DNA of 64,000 bases, from assembly GCA_028278525.1 (NCBI GenBank), contig JANQEE010000040.1, positions 46,598 through 110,597 on the forward strand. The letters run 5' to 3'. Of this stretch, positions 24,494 to 32,685 are shown piece by piece. The position numbers and the translations under genes were made by a program. Numbering within the stretch: the first letter of the stretch is position 1; every line of letters starts with the position of its first letter. Under the pieces are notes generated by a model. The model was given only the letters and a program-made list of their open reading frames with translations, did not search any database and was not told the DNA's origin. This stretch comes from Minwuiaceae bacterium. GTDB taxonomy: Bacteria; Pseudomonadota; Alphaproteobacteria; Minwuiales; Minwuiaceae.

Positions 24494-25701
24494 GCGGCCT
24501 TATCCATGCCCAGGCGTTGCCATACGGCGGTGAGCGCTTCGATCAATTCCGTCATCATGGCATCGTCATGCAACGGGCCCGGCGTGATGCGCAGGCGCTC
24601 CGTCCCGCGCGGCACGGTCGGGTAGTTGATCGGCTGGATGTAGATGCCGTGATCGTCCAGCAGCATGTCGGATGCCTGTTTGCATTGGGCGGCGTCGCCG
24701 ACCAGCACCGGTACGATATGGCTGTCTGACGGCATCACCGGCAGGCCTGCTTCCGACAGCAGGCGCTTCAGCGTCGCCGCGCGCTCCTGCTGCCCCTCGC
24801 GTTCGGTCGAGGAGGTCTTCAGGTGCCGCACGCTTGCCAGCGCGCCGGCGGCGATTGCCGGCGGCAGGGCGGTGGTGAAGATGAAGCCCGGCGCGTAGGA
24901 TCGGACCGCGTCGCAGATATCCGCCGAGGCCGCGATGTAGCCGCCCATCACGCCGAACGCCTTGGCCAGGGTGCCCTCGATCACGTCGATCCGCTGCATC
25001 AGGCCGTCGCGTTCCGCGACGCCGCCGCCGCGCGCGCCGTACATGCCGACGGCATGCACTTCGTCCAGATAGGTCAGGGCGTGGTACTTGTCGGCCAGGT
25101 CGCAGAACTTCTCGATCGGCGCGATATCGCCGTCCATGGAATAGACGGACTCGAACAGGATCAGCTTCGGCCGCTCCGGCGGCGCCTCGGCCAGCAACTG
25201 CTCCAGATGCGCCGCGTCGTTGTGTCGGAAGATCTTCTTCTCGACACCGCTATGGCGGATGCCGGCGATCATCGAGGCATGGTTCAGCGCGTCGGAGAAC
25301 AGGATGCAGCCGGGCAGCAGCTTGGCGATGGTGCTGATCGCCGCCTCGTTGGCGACATAGCCGGAGGTGCAGACCAGCGCCCGCTCCTTGCCGTGCAGGT
25401 CGGCAAGCTCGGCCTCCAGTTCCACCAGCGGGTGGTTGGTGCCGGAGATGTTGCGGGTGCCGCCGGCCCCGGCGCCCATAGTCCGGACCGCGCCGGTCAT
25501 GGCGTCCAGCACGGCCGGGTTCTGGCCCATGCCGAGATAGTCGTTGGAGCACCAGACCACCACCTCCGGCGTGCCCGGCCGGGAATGGTTGGTCGCTCTG
25601 GGAAACGCGCCCGCCCGACGGGCCAGATCGGTGAAAACCCGGTAGCGGTTCTCACCCTTCAGCGCGGATATCGCTTCCGCGAAAATCCGTTGGTAGTCCA
25701 T
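24490..25701 (-). CDS. hemA: 5-aminolevulinate synthase
   Basis: A 403-aa PLP enzyme that condenses glycine with succinyl-CoA to 5-aminolevulinate, the first step of heme synthesis by the C4 (Shemin) route used by alphaproteobacteria. Landmarks are [36 protein letters not shown] and the PLP lysine in [15 protein letters not shown]. Length matches the family. GAAGGA precedes the ATG. It lies next to the heme uptake genes, and the protease lipoprotein gene overlaps its stop. Confidence 0.96.
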   Translation of the reverse strand: MDYQRIFAEAISALKGENRYRVFTDLARRAGAFPRATNHSRPGTPEVVVWCSNDYLGMGQNPAVLDAMTGAVRTMGAGAGGTRNISGTNHPLVELEAELADLHGKERALVCTSGYVANEAAISTIAKLLPGCILFSDALNHASMIAGIRHSGVEKKIFRHNDAAHLEQLLAEAPPERPKLILFESVYSMDGDIAPIEKFCDLADKYHALTYLDEVHAVGMYGARGGGVAERDGLMQRIDVIEGTLAKAFGVMGGYIAASADICDAVRSYAPGFIFTTALPPAIAAGALASVRHLKTSSTEREGQQERAATLKRLLSEAGLPVMPSDSHIVPVLVGDAAQCKQASDMLLDDHGIYIQPINYPTVPRGTERLRITPGPLHDDAMMTELIEALTAVWQRLGMDKAA

Positions 25702-25886
25702 GGTCCAGTCCTTCGCGCATTCATCAGCCGGATCCAGTAGAACCGCTTAAGCGTACCGCCGACTGTGGTTTTTGTATCACCAAACTCGCGCCGCGCAGTT
25801 AAAATTTAGTTGAGCATAAAATATCCGCCCGAGCCGCGTGGCGGGCATATTGCCGCAGTCGGAAAATCCCGGGTTGCCGCCTTCAA

Positions 25887-26354
25887 CTATGCGGCGCCGC
25901 CGCCATTTTCCTGGTCGATCAGGGCTTTAAGCCGTTCGGCGATTTGCCGGCCGATGGGGTCGTCGTCGCCTTCGATGCGGTTGTCGACGATGGCCCGCAT
26001 GGCCTGGCGATGGGCGTCCACCAGGGCAAGGTCTAGCGCCGCCGGATCGCCCAATTGCTCGATATAGCGGCAAAGCGAGCCGCCGATCCGGGTCATCAGC
26101 GGATATCCGAAGCTGCCGCCCTGGCCTTTGATGTCATGGGCGGCGTTCAGCAGCGGTTCCAACTGTTCGGGGCCGCAGGTCGGGGCGGCTGCGACCGCCT
26201 CGTAAGCCGCATCCAGCCGGGCAAGATCGGCCTGAACCCACTCCGTGTAGCCGACCGCAAGCTTCCTGACGGCATTCTCCGCCTGTTCCAACACCGCGGA
26301 CGGCAGCTCCGTTTCCTGCGGTTTATCGGCGTCAATGTTGGTTTTGCGCGTCAT
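25887..26354 (-). CDS. orphan HPt (histidine phosphotransfer) protein
   Basis: A 155-aa soluble helical protein. The HPt signature AAHDIKGQGGSFGYP places the phosphorylatable histidine at residue 73, followed by the usual four-helix-bundle continuation ending with ALIDQENGG. Such proteins relay phosphate between response-regulator receivers and histidine kinases. No kinase or response regulator is nearby, so its partners are elsewhere. It lies between hemA and alkB. The first 20 residues are disordered. Confidence 0.82.
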   Translation of the reverse strand: MTRKTNIDADKPQETELPSAVLEQAENAVRKLAVGYTEWVQADLARLDAAYEAVAAAPTCGPEQLEPLLNAAHDIKGQGGSFGYPLMTRIGGSLCRYIEQLGDPAALDLALVDAHRQAMRAIVDNRIEGDDDPIGRQIAERLKALIDQENGGGAA

Positions 26355-26468
26355 TTAAGGGCCAGTCTCGGCAAATAGCCGGTCGGATGCATGTCCGGGA
26401 CCTTAACGATAGTTGTTTAGCATAATATGATCGGCCAACGTGAATTCGCCTGTTCAAGGGTCCGACGC

Positions 26469-27536
26469 ATGTGGCATGCAGTCCTGTTCCTGGCGCCGAT
26501 CACCACCATCGGCACGGTGGTGCTGGGGATGTCGCTCGGCGGCTGGTGGAGCTTCCTGACCGTCGGCTGGCTGTTCGCCGGCCTTGCGGTCATCGATCAA
26601 ACGGTCGGGCTGGACCTGTCCGATCCGCCGGCGCAGACGGCCCGTGACCGCACCGTCTTCCGTCTTGCCGTCTGGGCCTGGGTGCCGGCCCAGTTTTCGC
26701 TGCTGGCCTGGGCCTTCTGGGTGGTCGACACCTGGACCCTCAGCCCCATCGAGTGGGCGGGTCTGGTCAGCGCCGTCGGCAGCATCACGGGCGCCGGCGG
26801 GATCACGGTCGCGCACGAACTGATGCACCGCAAGAGTCGTTTCGAAAGAGGCCTGGCGGAGCTGCTGATGGCGGCCTGCTCCTACACCCATTTCTGCATC
26901 GAACATGTGCACGGCCACCACCGCCGGGTCGGCACGCTGGACGATCCGGCGACCGCCCGGCTCGGCGAGAGCTTTTACATTTTCTGGGTTCGTTCGGTGT
27001 TCGGCGGCGTGGCCAGCGCCTGGAGTCTGGAGGCCGCGCGTCTAGAGCGCCGCGGCAGGGTGGTATTCGGGCCGTCCAACCGCATGTTGCGTTACGCGGC
27101 CGAACTCGTGGTTGTCTATGCGGTTCTCTGGGCATTGTTCGGCTGGAAAGGCGTGGCGTTCTTTGCGGCCCAGAGCGTTTTCGGTTTCTCCCTGCTGGAA
27201 ATCATCAACTACCTGGAACATTACGGGCTGACCCGGCGGGAGATCGCGCCCGGTCGGTTCGAGCCGGTTCAGCCGCACCATTCCTGGAATACCAGTAGCC
27301 GGATCACCAATCTCTACCTGATCAATCTAGGCCGCCACTCGGACCACCATCACCGGCCCGGACGACGCTATCAGGATCTCCGCCATATCGAGGACGCGCC
27401 GCAACTGCCGATGGGCTACCCGGCCATGGTCGGCCTCGCGTTGGTGCCCAGGCTCTGGCACTGGGTGATGGACCCCAAGGTCAAGGAATGGCGTCGGACC
27501 TACCAGTCCGAACCGGCATCGGCGGCTAGCGCATAA
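26469..27536 (+). CDS. alkB: alkane 1-monooxygenase AlkB
   Basis: A membrane diiron hydroxylase, 355 aa from ATG 26469 (AAGGG 8 nt upstream; an ATG at 26427 would add 14 residues but has no ribosome site). It hydroxylates the terminal carbon of n-alkanes with electrons from rubredoxin. All histidine boxes are present: HELMH (116-120), EHVHGHH (145-151), NYLEHYG, and LGRHSDHHH near 315. Six transmembrane helices lie between them. There is no fused or adjacent rubredoxin. It overlaps the convergent acyl-CoA ligase gene by 11 nt at the 3' ends. Confidence 0.93.
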   Translation: MWHAVLFLAPITTIGTVVLGMSLGGWWSFLTVGWLFAGLAVIDQTVGLDLSDPPAQTARDRTVFRLAVWAWVPAQFSLLAWAFWVVDTWTLSPIEWAGLVSAVGSITGAGGITVAHELMHRKSRFERGLAELLMAACSYTHFCIEHVHGHHRRVGTLDDPATARLGESFYIFWVRSVFGGVASAWSLEAARLERRGRVVFGPSNRMLRYAAELVVVYAVLWALFGWKGVAFFAAQSVFGFSLLEIINYLEHYGLTRREIAPGRFEPVQPHHSWNTSSRITNLYLINLGRHSDHHHRPGRRYQDLRHIEDAPQLPMGYPAMVGLALVPRLWHWVMDPKVKEWRRTYQSEPASAASA

Positions 27537-29028
27537 GGTCGCGCAATTCGAACTTCTGCACCTTGCCCATAGCGTTGCGCGGCAGCTTTTCGACGAACAC
27601 GATGCGGTGCGGGTGCTTGTAGCGGGCCAGCCGGCCGGCGAACAACGCCAAGGCGTCCTCGGTGGTGAGGTCGGAGCCGGGCACGCGGACGATATAGGCG
27701 ACGGGAACCTCGCCCCAACGCTCGTCGGGGCAGCCGATCACCGCGGCCTCGGCGACGGCCGGGCAGTCGGCCAGCACGTTCTCCAGCTCCGCCGGATAGA
27801 CATTCTCGCCGCCGGAGATCACCACGTCCTTCTTGCGGTCGTCGATATAGAAATAGCCGTCCTCGTCGCGGTGGGCGATGTCGCCGGTGTAAAACCAGCC
27901 GTCCCGCAGCGCTTCCGACGTGGCCTCCGGGTTGCCCCAATATTCGGTCATCACATTGGGGCCGCGTACGACGATCTCGCCGGGCTCGCCCGCCGCCGCT
28001 TCCTCGCCGTCCTCGCGCATGATCCGAACGTCGCAATGGATCGCCGGCTTGCCGCAGGAGCCGATCTTGCGCTCGCCGTCCTCGAACCGCAGATAGACCG
28101 CGGTCGGCGCCGTCTCCGTCGCCCCGTAGACCTGGCCGACCGGCACGCCGCGCTCCAGGAATGCGCGGATCAGCGCTTCCGGCACCGGCGCCGAGCCGCA
28201 GTTGAGACCGCGCAAAGACGACAGGTTGGTGCCGGTCCAGTCGGGGTGGCCGATCATCGCCTGCATCATTGCCGGCACGGCGACCGTCAGGCTCGGCCGG
28301 CCGTTTGCGATTTCCGCCAGCATGCCGCCGGGGTCGAACCGCCGTTGCAGGGTGACCGTCGCACCCGCATGCAGCGCCGGCAGGGTCTGGATATTCATCC
28401 CGCCCACATGGAACATCGGAATGGTCGTCAGGATATGGTCGGCGCTGTTCAGGTCGTGGTTATGGGCCGAATTGATCGCGTTCCACAAAATCGCGTTCTG
28501 GCTCAGCACCGCGCCTTTCGGCTTGCCGGTGGTGCCGGAGGTGTAGACCAGCAGAAACGGATCGTCGTAGCGGGCATTGTCCGATGCAGCCGGGTTGGCG
28601 TCGAGCACGCCGTCGTAGGCCGTCCAACCGTCCCGTCCCGTGCCGTATGCCACGGTCTTCAAGTCGGGTAGGGCGGCGCGGATATCTTCCGTCTGGTCCT
28701 GGAATTCCGGCTCGACCAGCAGGGCCGTCGCCGCGCAATCGTGCAGGATGAAAAGATGCTCCGGCGCGGCCAGCCGCCAGTTGAGCGGCACCAGGATCGC
28801 GCCGAGACGCGCACAGGCGAACGCCAGGTCCAGCAGTTCCGGACTATTGAGCCCCAGATGCGCGACCCGGTCGCCCGGCTTCACGCCCAGTTCGTGCCGC
28901 AGCATGCCGGCCAGCCGCCCGATCCGCTCCGCCAGCGCGGCATAGCTGATCGCCGCGCCGTCGAAACGCACCGCCGGCTTATCGGGCTGAAAATCGGCCC
29001 AGCGGTCGATCCAGGTGGAGAGATCCAT
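27526..29028 (-). CDS. acyl-CoA synthetase / fatty-acid-CoA ligase
   Basis: A 500-aa ANL-superfamily enzyme that activates a carboxylic acid to its CoA thioester with ATP. The P-loop-like motif YTSGTTGKPKGAVLS is near residue 175, YGATETAP near 315, and YTGDIAHRDEDGYFYIDDRKKD near 385, with the catalytic lysine in LPRNAMGKVQK at the C terminus. Length is typical of short/medium-chain or aromatic acid ligases. It is the last gene of the operon that starts at 32103; the acyl-CoA dehydrogenase lies 13 nt upstream. Substrate unknown. Confidence 0.9.
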   Translation of the reverse strand: MDLSTWIDRWADFQPDKPAVRFDGAAISYAALAERIGRLAGMLRHELGVKPGDRVAHLGLNSPELLDLAFACARLGAILVPLNWRLAAPEHLFILHDCAATALLVEPEFQDQTEDIRAALPDLKTVAYGTGRDGWTAYDGVLDANPAASDNARYDDPFLLVYTSGTTGKPKGAVLSQNAILWNAINSAHNHDLNSADHILTTIPMFHVGGMNIQTLPALHAGATVTLQRRFDPGGMLAEIANGRPSLTVAVPAMMQAMIGHPDWTGTNLSSLRGLNCGSAPVPEALIRAFLERGVPVGQVYGATETAPTAVYLRFEDGERKIGSCGKPAIHCDVRIMREDGEEAAAGEPGEIVVRGPNVMTEYWGNPEATSEALRDGWFYTGDIAHRDEDGYFYIDDRKKDVVISGGENVYPAELENVLADCPAVAEAAVIGCPDERWGEVPVAYIVRVPGSDLTTEDALALFAGRLARYKHPHRIVFVEKLPRNAMGKVQKFELRDLMR

Positions 29029-29041
29029 GATGCGCGATACG

Positions 29042-30262
29042 TCAGTCGTCGCGTTCGCCGGGCTCGTACAGGGCCTCGCGACCGATCCGTTCCAGGCAGA
29101 TCTCCGCCGTCCAGGGCAGCATCAGCGCGCCGCACCGGCTGTCGCGGTAGAGCCGCTCCAGCGGCAGCGCCTTCATGATCGTGCTGCCGCCACAGGTGCG
29201 GATCGCCAACTGACAGATGTCGTTGGCGTATTCCATGATCGTGTATTGCGCGGCATAGGCCCGCAGCCGCTCTTCCTTGGTCGGGTTGACCTTGGCTTCG
29301 GCGATGGCCCGCAGGAACAGTGCCTCGGCCTGCTCCAGCTTGATCTTCATCTCCGCGACGAACAGTTGCTTGGTCGGGTTCGACCGCCGCTTGCCGGGCG
29401 GCCCGCCCTTCACCTCGCCGCGCAGGTATTGCACCACGAAATCGTACGCCGCTTGTGCGATGCCGACGTAAGAGGGCGTCAGCGTCATGAACATATGCGG
29501 CCAGGTGATCGCCGCCTTGTAGTAGATGCCGCGCGGCATGATCTGCAGCTCGTCCGGCACGAACACGTCCTGCATGTTCAGCGAGCGCGAGACGGTGGCC
29601 CGCATCCCGAGCGTGTCCCAGGTGCCGGTGATCTCGAAGCCGGCCGCGTCGCCGGGCACCGCCAGATACAGCGTGTCCTTGGCGTCCAGGTCCGCGCCTT
29701 CGCGGTCTTCGGTGCAGAGCACGCCGTAATAGTTCGCGGCGCCGGAGAGCGACGCGAAATGCTTCTTGCCGTTGACCAGCCAGCCGCCTTCTGTTTTGCG
29801 CGCGGTGGTGCCGAACGGCGCCTTGCCCGCGGCCGCCGACGTGTTGGGTTCGGAGAACGGTTGCGCGAACAGCGCCTTGTCCTCGACCACTCGTTTGAAG
29901 ATGCCGGCGCGGCGCTCCTCGTGCCGCTCGCGCTGCTCGGTGGTCATCTCCAGGTCGTCGGCCAGCGGCCCGGACCACAGCATCGAACAGCTATGCATGT
30001 TGAAGGTCAGGGCCGTTGCGCCGCAATGCCGGCCGATTTCGGCGGCGACCATCATGTAGGTCTGATAGTCCGCGCCCAGGCCGCCATATTGCTGCGGGAT
30101 GCAGAGGCTGAGGAAGCCATGCTCGCGCAGGTCGTCGTAGTTCTCGAACGGAAACGCGCCCTCGCGGTCGTAGTCGGCGGCCCGTGGCGCGAACTTCTCG
30201 CGGCCCAACCAGCCGGCCAGGTCGACCAGTTCTTTCTGGCGGTCGGTCATGGTCATATGCAT
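29042..30262 (-). CDS. acyl-CoA dehydrogenase
   Basis: A 406-aa FAD-dependent acyl-CoA dehydrogenase of standard length. IPQQYGGLGADYQTYM is the usual N-terminal-domain motif. FSEPNTSAAAG stands where T/S-EP-GSD is common, and the C-terminal domain has AIRTCGGSTIM followed by LYRDSRCGALM. The active-site Glu position is not obvious. CGGAGGGAG precedes the ATG. It is the third gene of the MarR-divergent operon, 21 nt after the hydrolase gene. Confidence 0.9.
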   Translation of the reverse strand: MHMTMTDRQKELVDLAGWLGREKFAPRAADYDREGAFPFENYDDLREHGFLSLCIPQQYGGLGADYQTYMMVAAEIGRHCGATALTFNMHSCSMLWSGPLADDLEMTTEQRERHEERRAGIFKRVVEDKALFAQPFSEPNTSAAAGKAPFGTTARKTEGGWLVNGKKHFASLSGAANYYGVLCTEDREGADLDAKDTLYLAVPGDAAGFEITGTWDTLGMRATVSRSLNMQDVFVPDELQIMPRGIYYKAAITWPHMFMTLTPSYVGIAQAAYDFVVQYLRGEVKGGPPGKRRSNPTKQLFVAEMKIKLEQAEALFLRAIAEAKVNPTKEERLRAYAAQYTIMEYANDICQLAIRTCGGSTIMKALPLERLYRDSRCGALMLPWTAEICLERIGREALYEPGERDD

Positions 30263-30283
30263 GCGATTTCTCCCTCCGGCGGT

Positions 30284-31060
30284 CTAAAGCGCTTCGAGAA
30301 AGTCGGCGAGCGCCGCGTTGAAAGCCGCCGGCTTTTCCAGGTTGGCCAAATGGCCGGCGCCGTCCAGGCAGACATAGCGGGCGTTCGGAATGCGCGGCGC
30401 CATGCGCTCCATCACTTCCGGCGGCGCGGTACGGTCTTCGCCGCCGGCGATCAGCAGCGTCGGGCAGGGGATGCGCTTGATCGCGTCGCGGCCGTCGAAC
30501 GTGACCAGGCATGTCAACGCCGCCCGATAGGCGTCAGGCGCGATGGCCGACATGCTGGCGGTGGCAAGCTCGCGCATGGCCGCGGGCGTGCCTTCGGTCA
30601 TCATCGACGCGATCAGCGCGGGCGCGATATCGGCCGGCGTCTTGCCTTCGTCCAGCGGCTTCAGCCGCGCAGCCAGAAATTTCTCGGCGAAATCGCTGTC
30701 CGGATTGCCGAACGCCGCCGTCGTGCAGGACAGCACCAGCCCGTCCAGCCGATCCGGATAGCGTTCCGCGAAAGCCTGCGCGACCATCCCGCCCATGCTG
30801 TGGCCGATCACCACGGCGCGCGGCGCCTCGATCTTGTCGAGCAATACGGCGACCGCATCGGCCAATCCGGCGAAGGTCATCTCGGCCAGCGGCGGCGAGG
30901 CGCCGTAGCCCGGCATGGTCCAGGAAACGGCCCGGTAGCCGTCGGCGAAATTGTCGAGTTGCGGCGCGAAGCTGGTCCAGTCGCCGCCGATGCCGTGCAG
31001 GAAGACCAGTGTGCGGTCGCCGTCGCCGCGCTGCTCGAAACTCGGACAGGGCACGCTCAT
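30284..31060 (-). CDS. alpha/beta-hydrolase
   Basis: A 258-aa alpha/beta-hydrolase. LVFLHGIGGDWTSF supplies the oxyanion HG motif, VIGHSMGGMVA the nucleophile elbow with Ser, and GAGHLANLEKP the catalytic His. Its ATG overlaps the stop of the NicX-like gene as ATGA. In nicotinate catabolism NicX is followed functionally by the alpha/beta-hydrolase NicD (N-formylmaleamate deformylase), so this enzyme could play an analogous part, but it might equally be an esterase or C-C hydrolase. The longer frame upstream is a shadow. Confidence 0.88.
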   Translation of the reverse strand: MSVPCPSFEQRGDGDRTLVFLHGIGGDWTSFAPQLDNFADGYRAVSWTMPGYGASPPLAEMTFAGLADAVAVLLDKIEAPRAVVIGHSMGGMVAQAFAERYPDRLDGLVLSCTTAAFGNPDSDFAEKFLAARLKPLDEGKTPADIAPALIASMMTEGTPAAMRELATASMSAIAPDAYRAALTCLVTFDGRDAIKRIPCPTLLIAGGEDRTAPPEVMERMAPRIPNARYVCLDGAGHLANLEKPAAFNAALADFLEAL

Positions 31061-32103
31061 GCCAACTCGCCCTGCAGCACGCCGTTCTCGACCACCACGC
31101 GGTTGTCCAGGCTGACCGTGCAGTTGCGAAGCGGCAGATCGAAATGGCCGAGCGTGTGGCGGCCCGCCACCTCGTTGGCCCCGGTCGAATACAGGAAGTT
31201 GCCGGCGAAGGCGCGCTGCTCGGTGCCGTTCTGCTGCCCCCGGTCGTAGAAGGTGATGCCGTCCCAGCGGGCGCGCGGGTTCATGCCCCAGCCGACATGG
31301 CTGACCGCGTAAGCCTCCTGGTCGCCCCAGGCGGCGAAGTAGCTCCGCATCAGTTCGGCGTCGGTACCGTCGCCCTCGATAGAAGTCACGAAGTCGTTCT
31401 CTATCGCCAGTCGGATCGGGCTTTCCAGATAGCGCTTGAAGGTCAGGTTCAGGTCGCCCCGGTCCATCACCAGGGTGCCGTTGACCGAGCCGGCCTTGGG
31501 GAAGCAGAGGCAGAGTCCGCCGGGCCAGTGGGTGATCGTGCCGGCCCGCTTGGTATAGCCCCAGCCGCCGCCGGCCGGGGCGTCCTCTACGTTGATCGTG
31601 AGGTCGGTGCCTGCTTCGGATGTCACCCGCATCTCTCGCGCGTCGCGCAGCATCTTGATGCCGGTCTTGACCTTGGGCTCCAGCGCAGGGTCCGGGATCA
31701 CCCGCTCCAGCAGTTCCGGATGCTCGTTGGAGATCATCAGCACCCGCGCCCCGCCCTTCAGGATCTTCGGCAGTTCGGCGGCGTGCAGCAGGCCCTCGAC
31801 CGTGCAGTCGGCGACGAAGCCCGCCTGGCCGAGCGCGCCGATCACCGGCTCGAGACCGCCGATCGCATCCGACGCGCCGGTCGAACGGATCGGCACCGGC
31901 GCCGTCTGGCGTGGCGTTGGCAGCACGATATGGAACGGTTTGGCGCCGAGGCTGAGCAGCGCCAGTTCGGCAAGCTGCACGTTGATCGGCCGGCTCTGGG
32001 TTTCCGACAGAATGGCGCAGGGCTCGTCCGGCTTGACCTCGCACAGGCGGAACACCTCTGCGAAGGCGTCGATCCACTTCCCTTCAATACGTTCCTGCAG
32101 CAT
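31057..32103 (-). CDS. NicX-like 2,5-dihydroxypyridine 5,6-dioxygenase family protein
   Basis: A 348-aa protein resembling NicX, the mononuclear Fe(II) dioxygenase that opens 2,5-dihydroxypyridine and is structurally related to aminopeptidase T (M29). The NicX metal ligands appear conserved: His269 in SHVGWG, and His320 and Asp322 in GHFDLPLRN. Other shared stretches are THWPGGL, NGTLVMDRGD and FAGNFLYSTGANE. It is first in an operon with an alpha/beta-hydrolase, acyl-CoA dehydrogenase and ligase, divergent from a MarR regulator. No other nic genes are in the window, so the natural ring substrate is uncertain. Confidence 0.8.
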   Translation of the reverse strand: MLQERIEGKWIDAFAEVFRLCEVKPDEPCAILSETQSRPINVQLAELALLSLGAKPFHIVLPTPRQTAPVPIRSTGASDAIGGLEPVIGALGQAGFVADCTVEGLLHAAELPKILKGGARVLMISNEHPELLERVIPDPALEPKVKTGIKMLRDAREMRVTSEAGTDLTINVEDAPAGGGWGYTKRAGTITHWPGGLCLCFPKAGSVNGTLVMDRGDLNLTFKRYLESPIRLAIENDFVTSIEGDGTDAELMRSYFAAWGDQEAYAVSHVGWGMNPRARWDGITFYDRGQQNGTEQRAFAGNFLYSTGANEVAGRHTLGHFDLPLRNCTVSLDNRVVVENGVLQGELA

Positions 32104-32178
32104 CCAACTCTCTCCCTAGGTCCCCGCATTTTGGCTCGCCGGCCAATCATATTGTTGCGCGCAGGGTCGCGAGCGGAT

Positions 32179-32219
32179 AATTTATATGAATATTCATAAT
32201 ATGAAAAGGCATATAAATT
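32179..32219. promoter_or_regulatory. candidate MarR operator, nested palindromes
   Basis: Perfect 10-bp arms AATTTATATG (32179-32188) and CATATAAATT (32210-32219) enclose an inner perfect palindrome TATGAATATTCATA (32185-32198). The block is AT-rich within high-GC DNA and lies between the divergent NicX-like operon and the MarR gene, overlapping the TTG start of the latter. It is the expected autoregulatory site; binding is inferred. Confidence 0.7.
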
Positions 32220-32679
32220 GTCAAAGGCGGAAAAAGTGCCGGCGGTGTCGGACGGGCCGGGTTTCGTCGACGACTACCTGTTGTATCTGCTGGCCCGCGC
32301 CAGCCATCAGGTGAGCCGCCAGTTCCACCGTCAGGTCAAGACGGCGGGTTTGAGCGTGCCGGAATGGCGCGTGCTGGTGACGCTGAACGACGGCGACGGC
32401 CGCACCGTCGGCGAGCTGGCGGCCTTCACCCTGCTGGAGCAGCCGACACTGACAAAGGTGCTGAACCGCATGGCTCGCGACGGCCTGATCACCCGCGAAG
32501 CCGATGCGACCGATGCCCGCCGCGTCCGCATCTACAGCACCGCCGCGGGCCGCGCCCGCGTCGCCGGCCCGATGCAGGCCGCCAAGTCGCACGAACGCCA
32601 GGTGCTTAAAGGTTACGGCGCCGACGAGGCGCGCGCCCTGAAGGATGCGTTGAAGACGCTGATTGCGCGCAGCGGATAG
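32218..32679 (+). CDS. MarR family transcriptional regulator
   Basis: A 153-aa winged-helix dimer. LLARASHQVSRQFHRQVKTAGLSVPEWRVL is the usual N-terminal half, VGELAAFTLLEQPTLTKVLNRMARDGLI the DNA-binding helices and DARRVRIYSTAAGR the wing. The TTG start has AAAAGG 8 nt upstream; GTG at 32236 with AAGGCGG is an alternative. It is divergent from the NicX-like operon and likely controls it and itself. Convergent with the RND gene, 6 nt apart. Confidence 0.9.
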   Translation: MSKAEKVPAVSDGPGFVDDYLLYLLARASHQVSRQFHRQVKTAGLSVPEWRVLVTLNDGDGRTVGELAAFTLLEQPTLTKVLNRMARDGLITREADATDARRVRIYSTAAGRARVAGPMQAAKSHERQVLKGYGADEARALKDALKTLIARSG

Positions 32680-32685
32680 CGGTGG

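Noticed and set aside
29015..31249. 744-codon plus-strand frame antisense to the acyl-CoA dehydrogenase, hydrolase and NicX-like genes
   Set aside because: Covers three well-supported minus-strand genes and has no recognisable domain or ribosome site.
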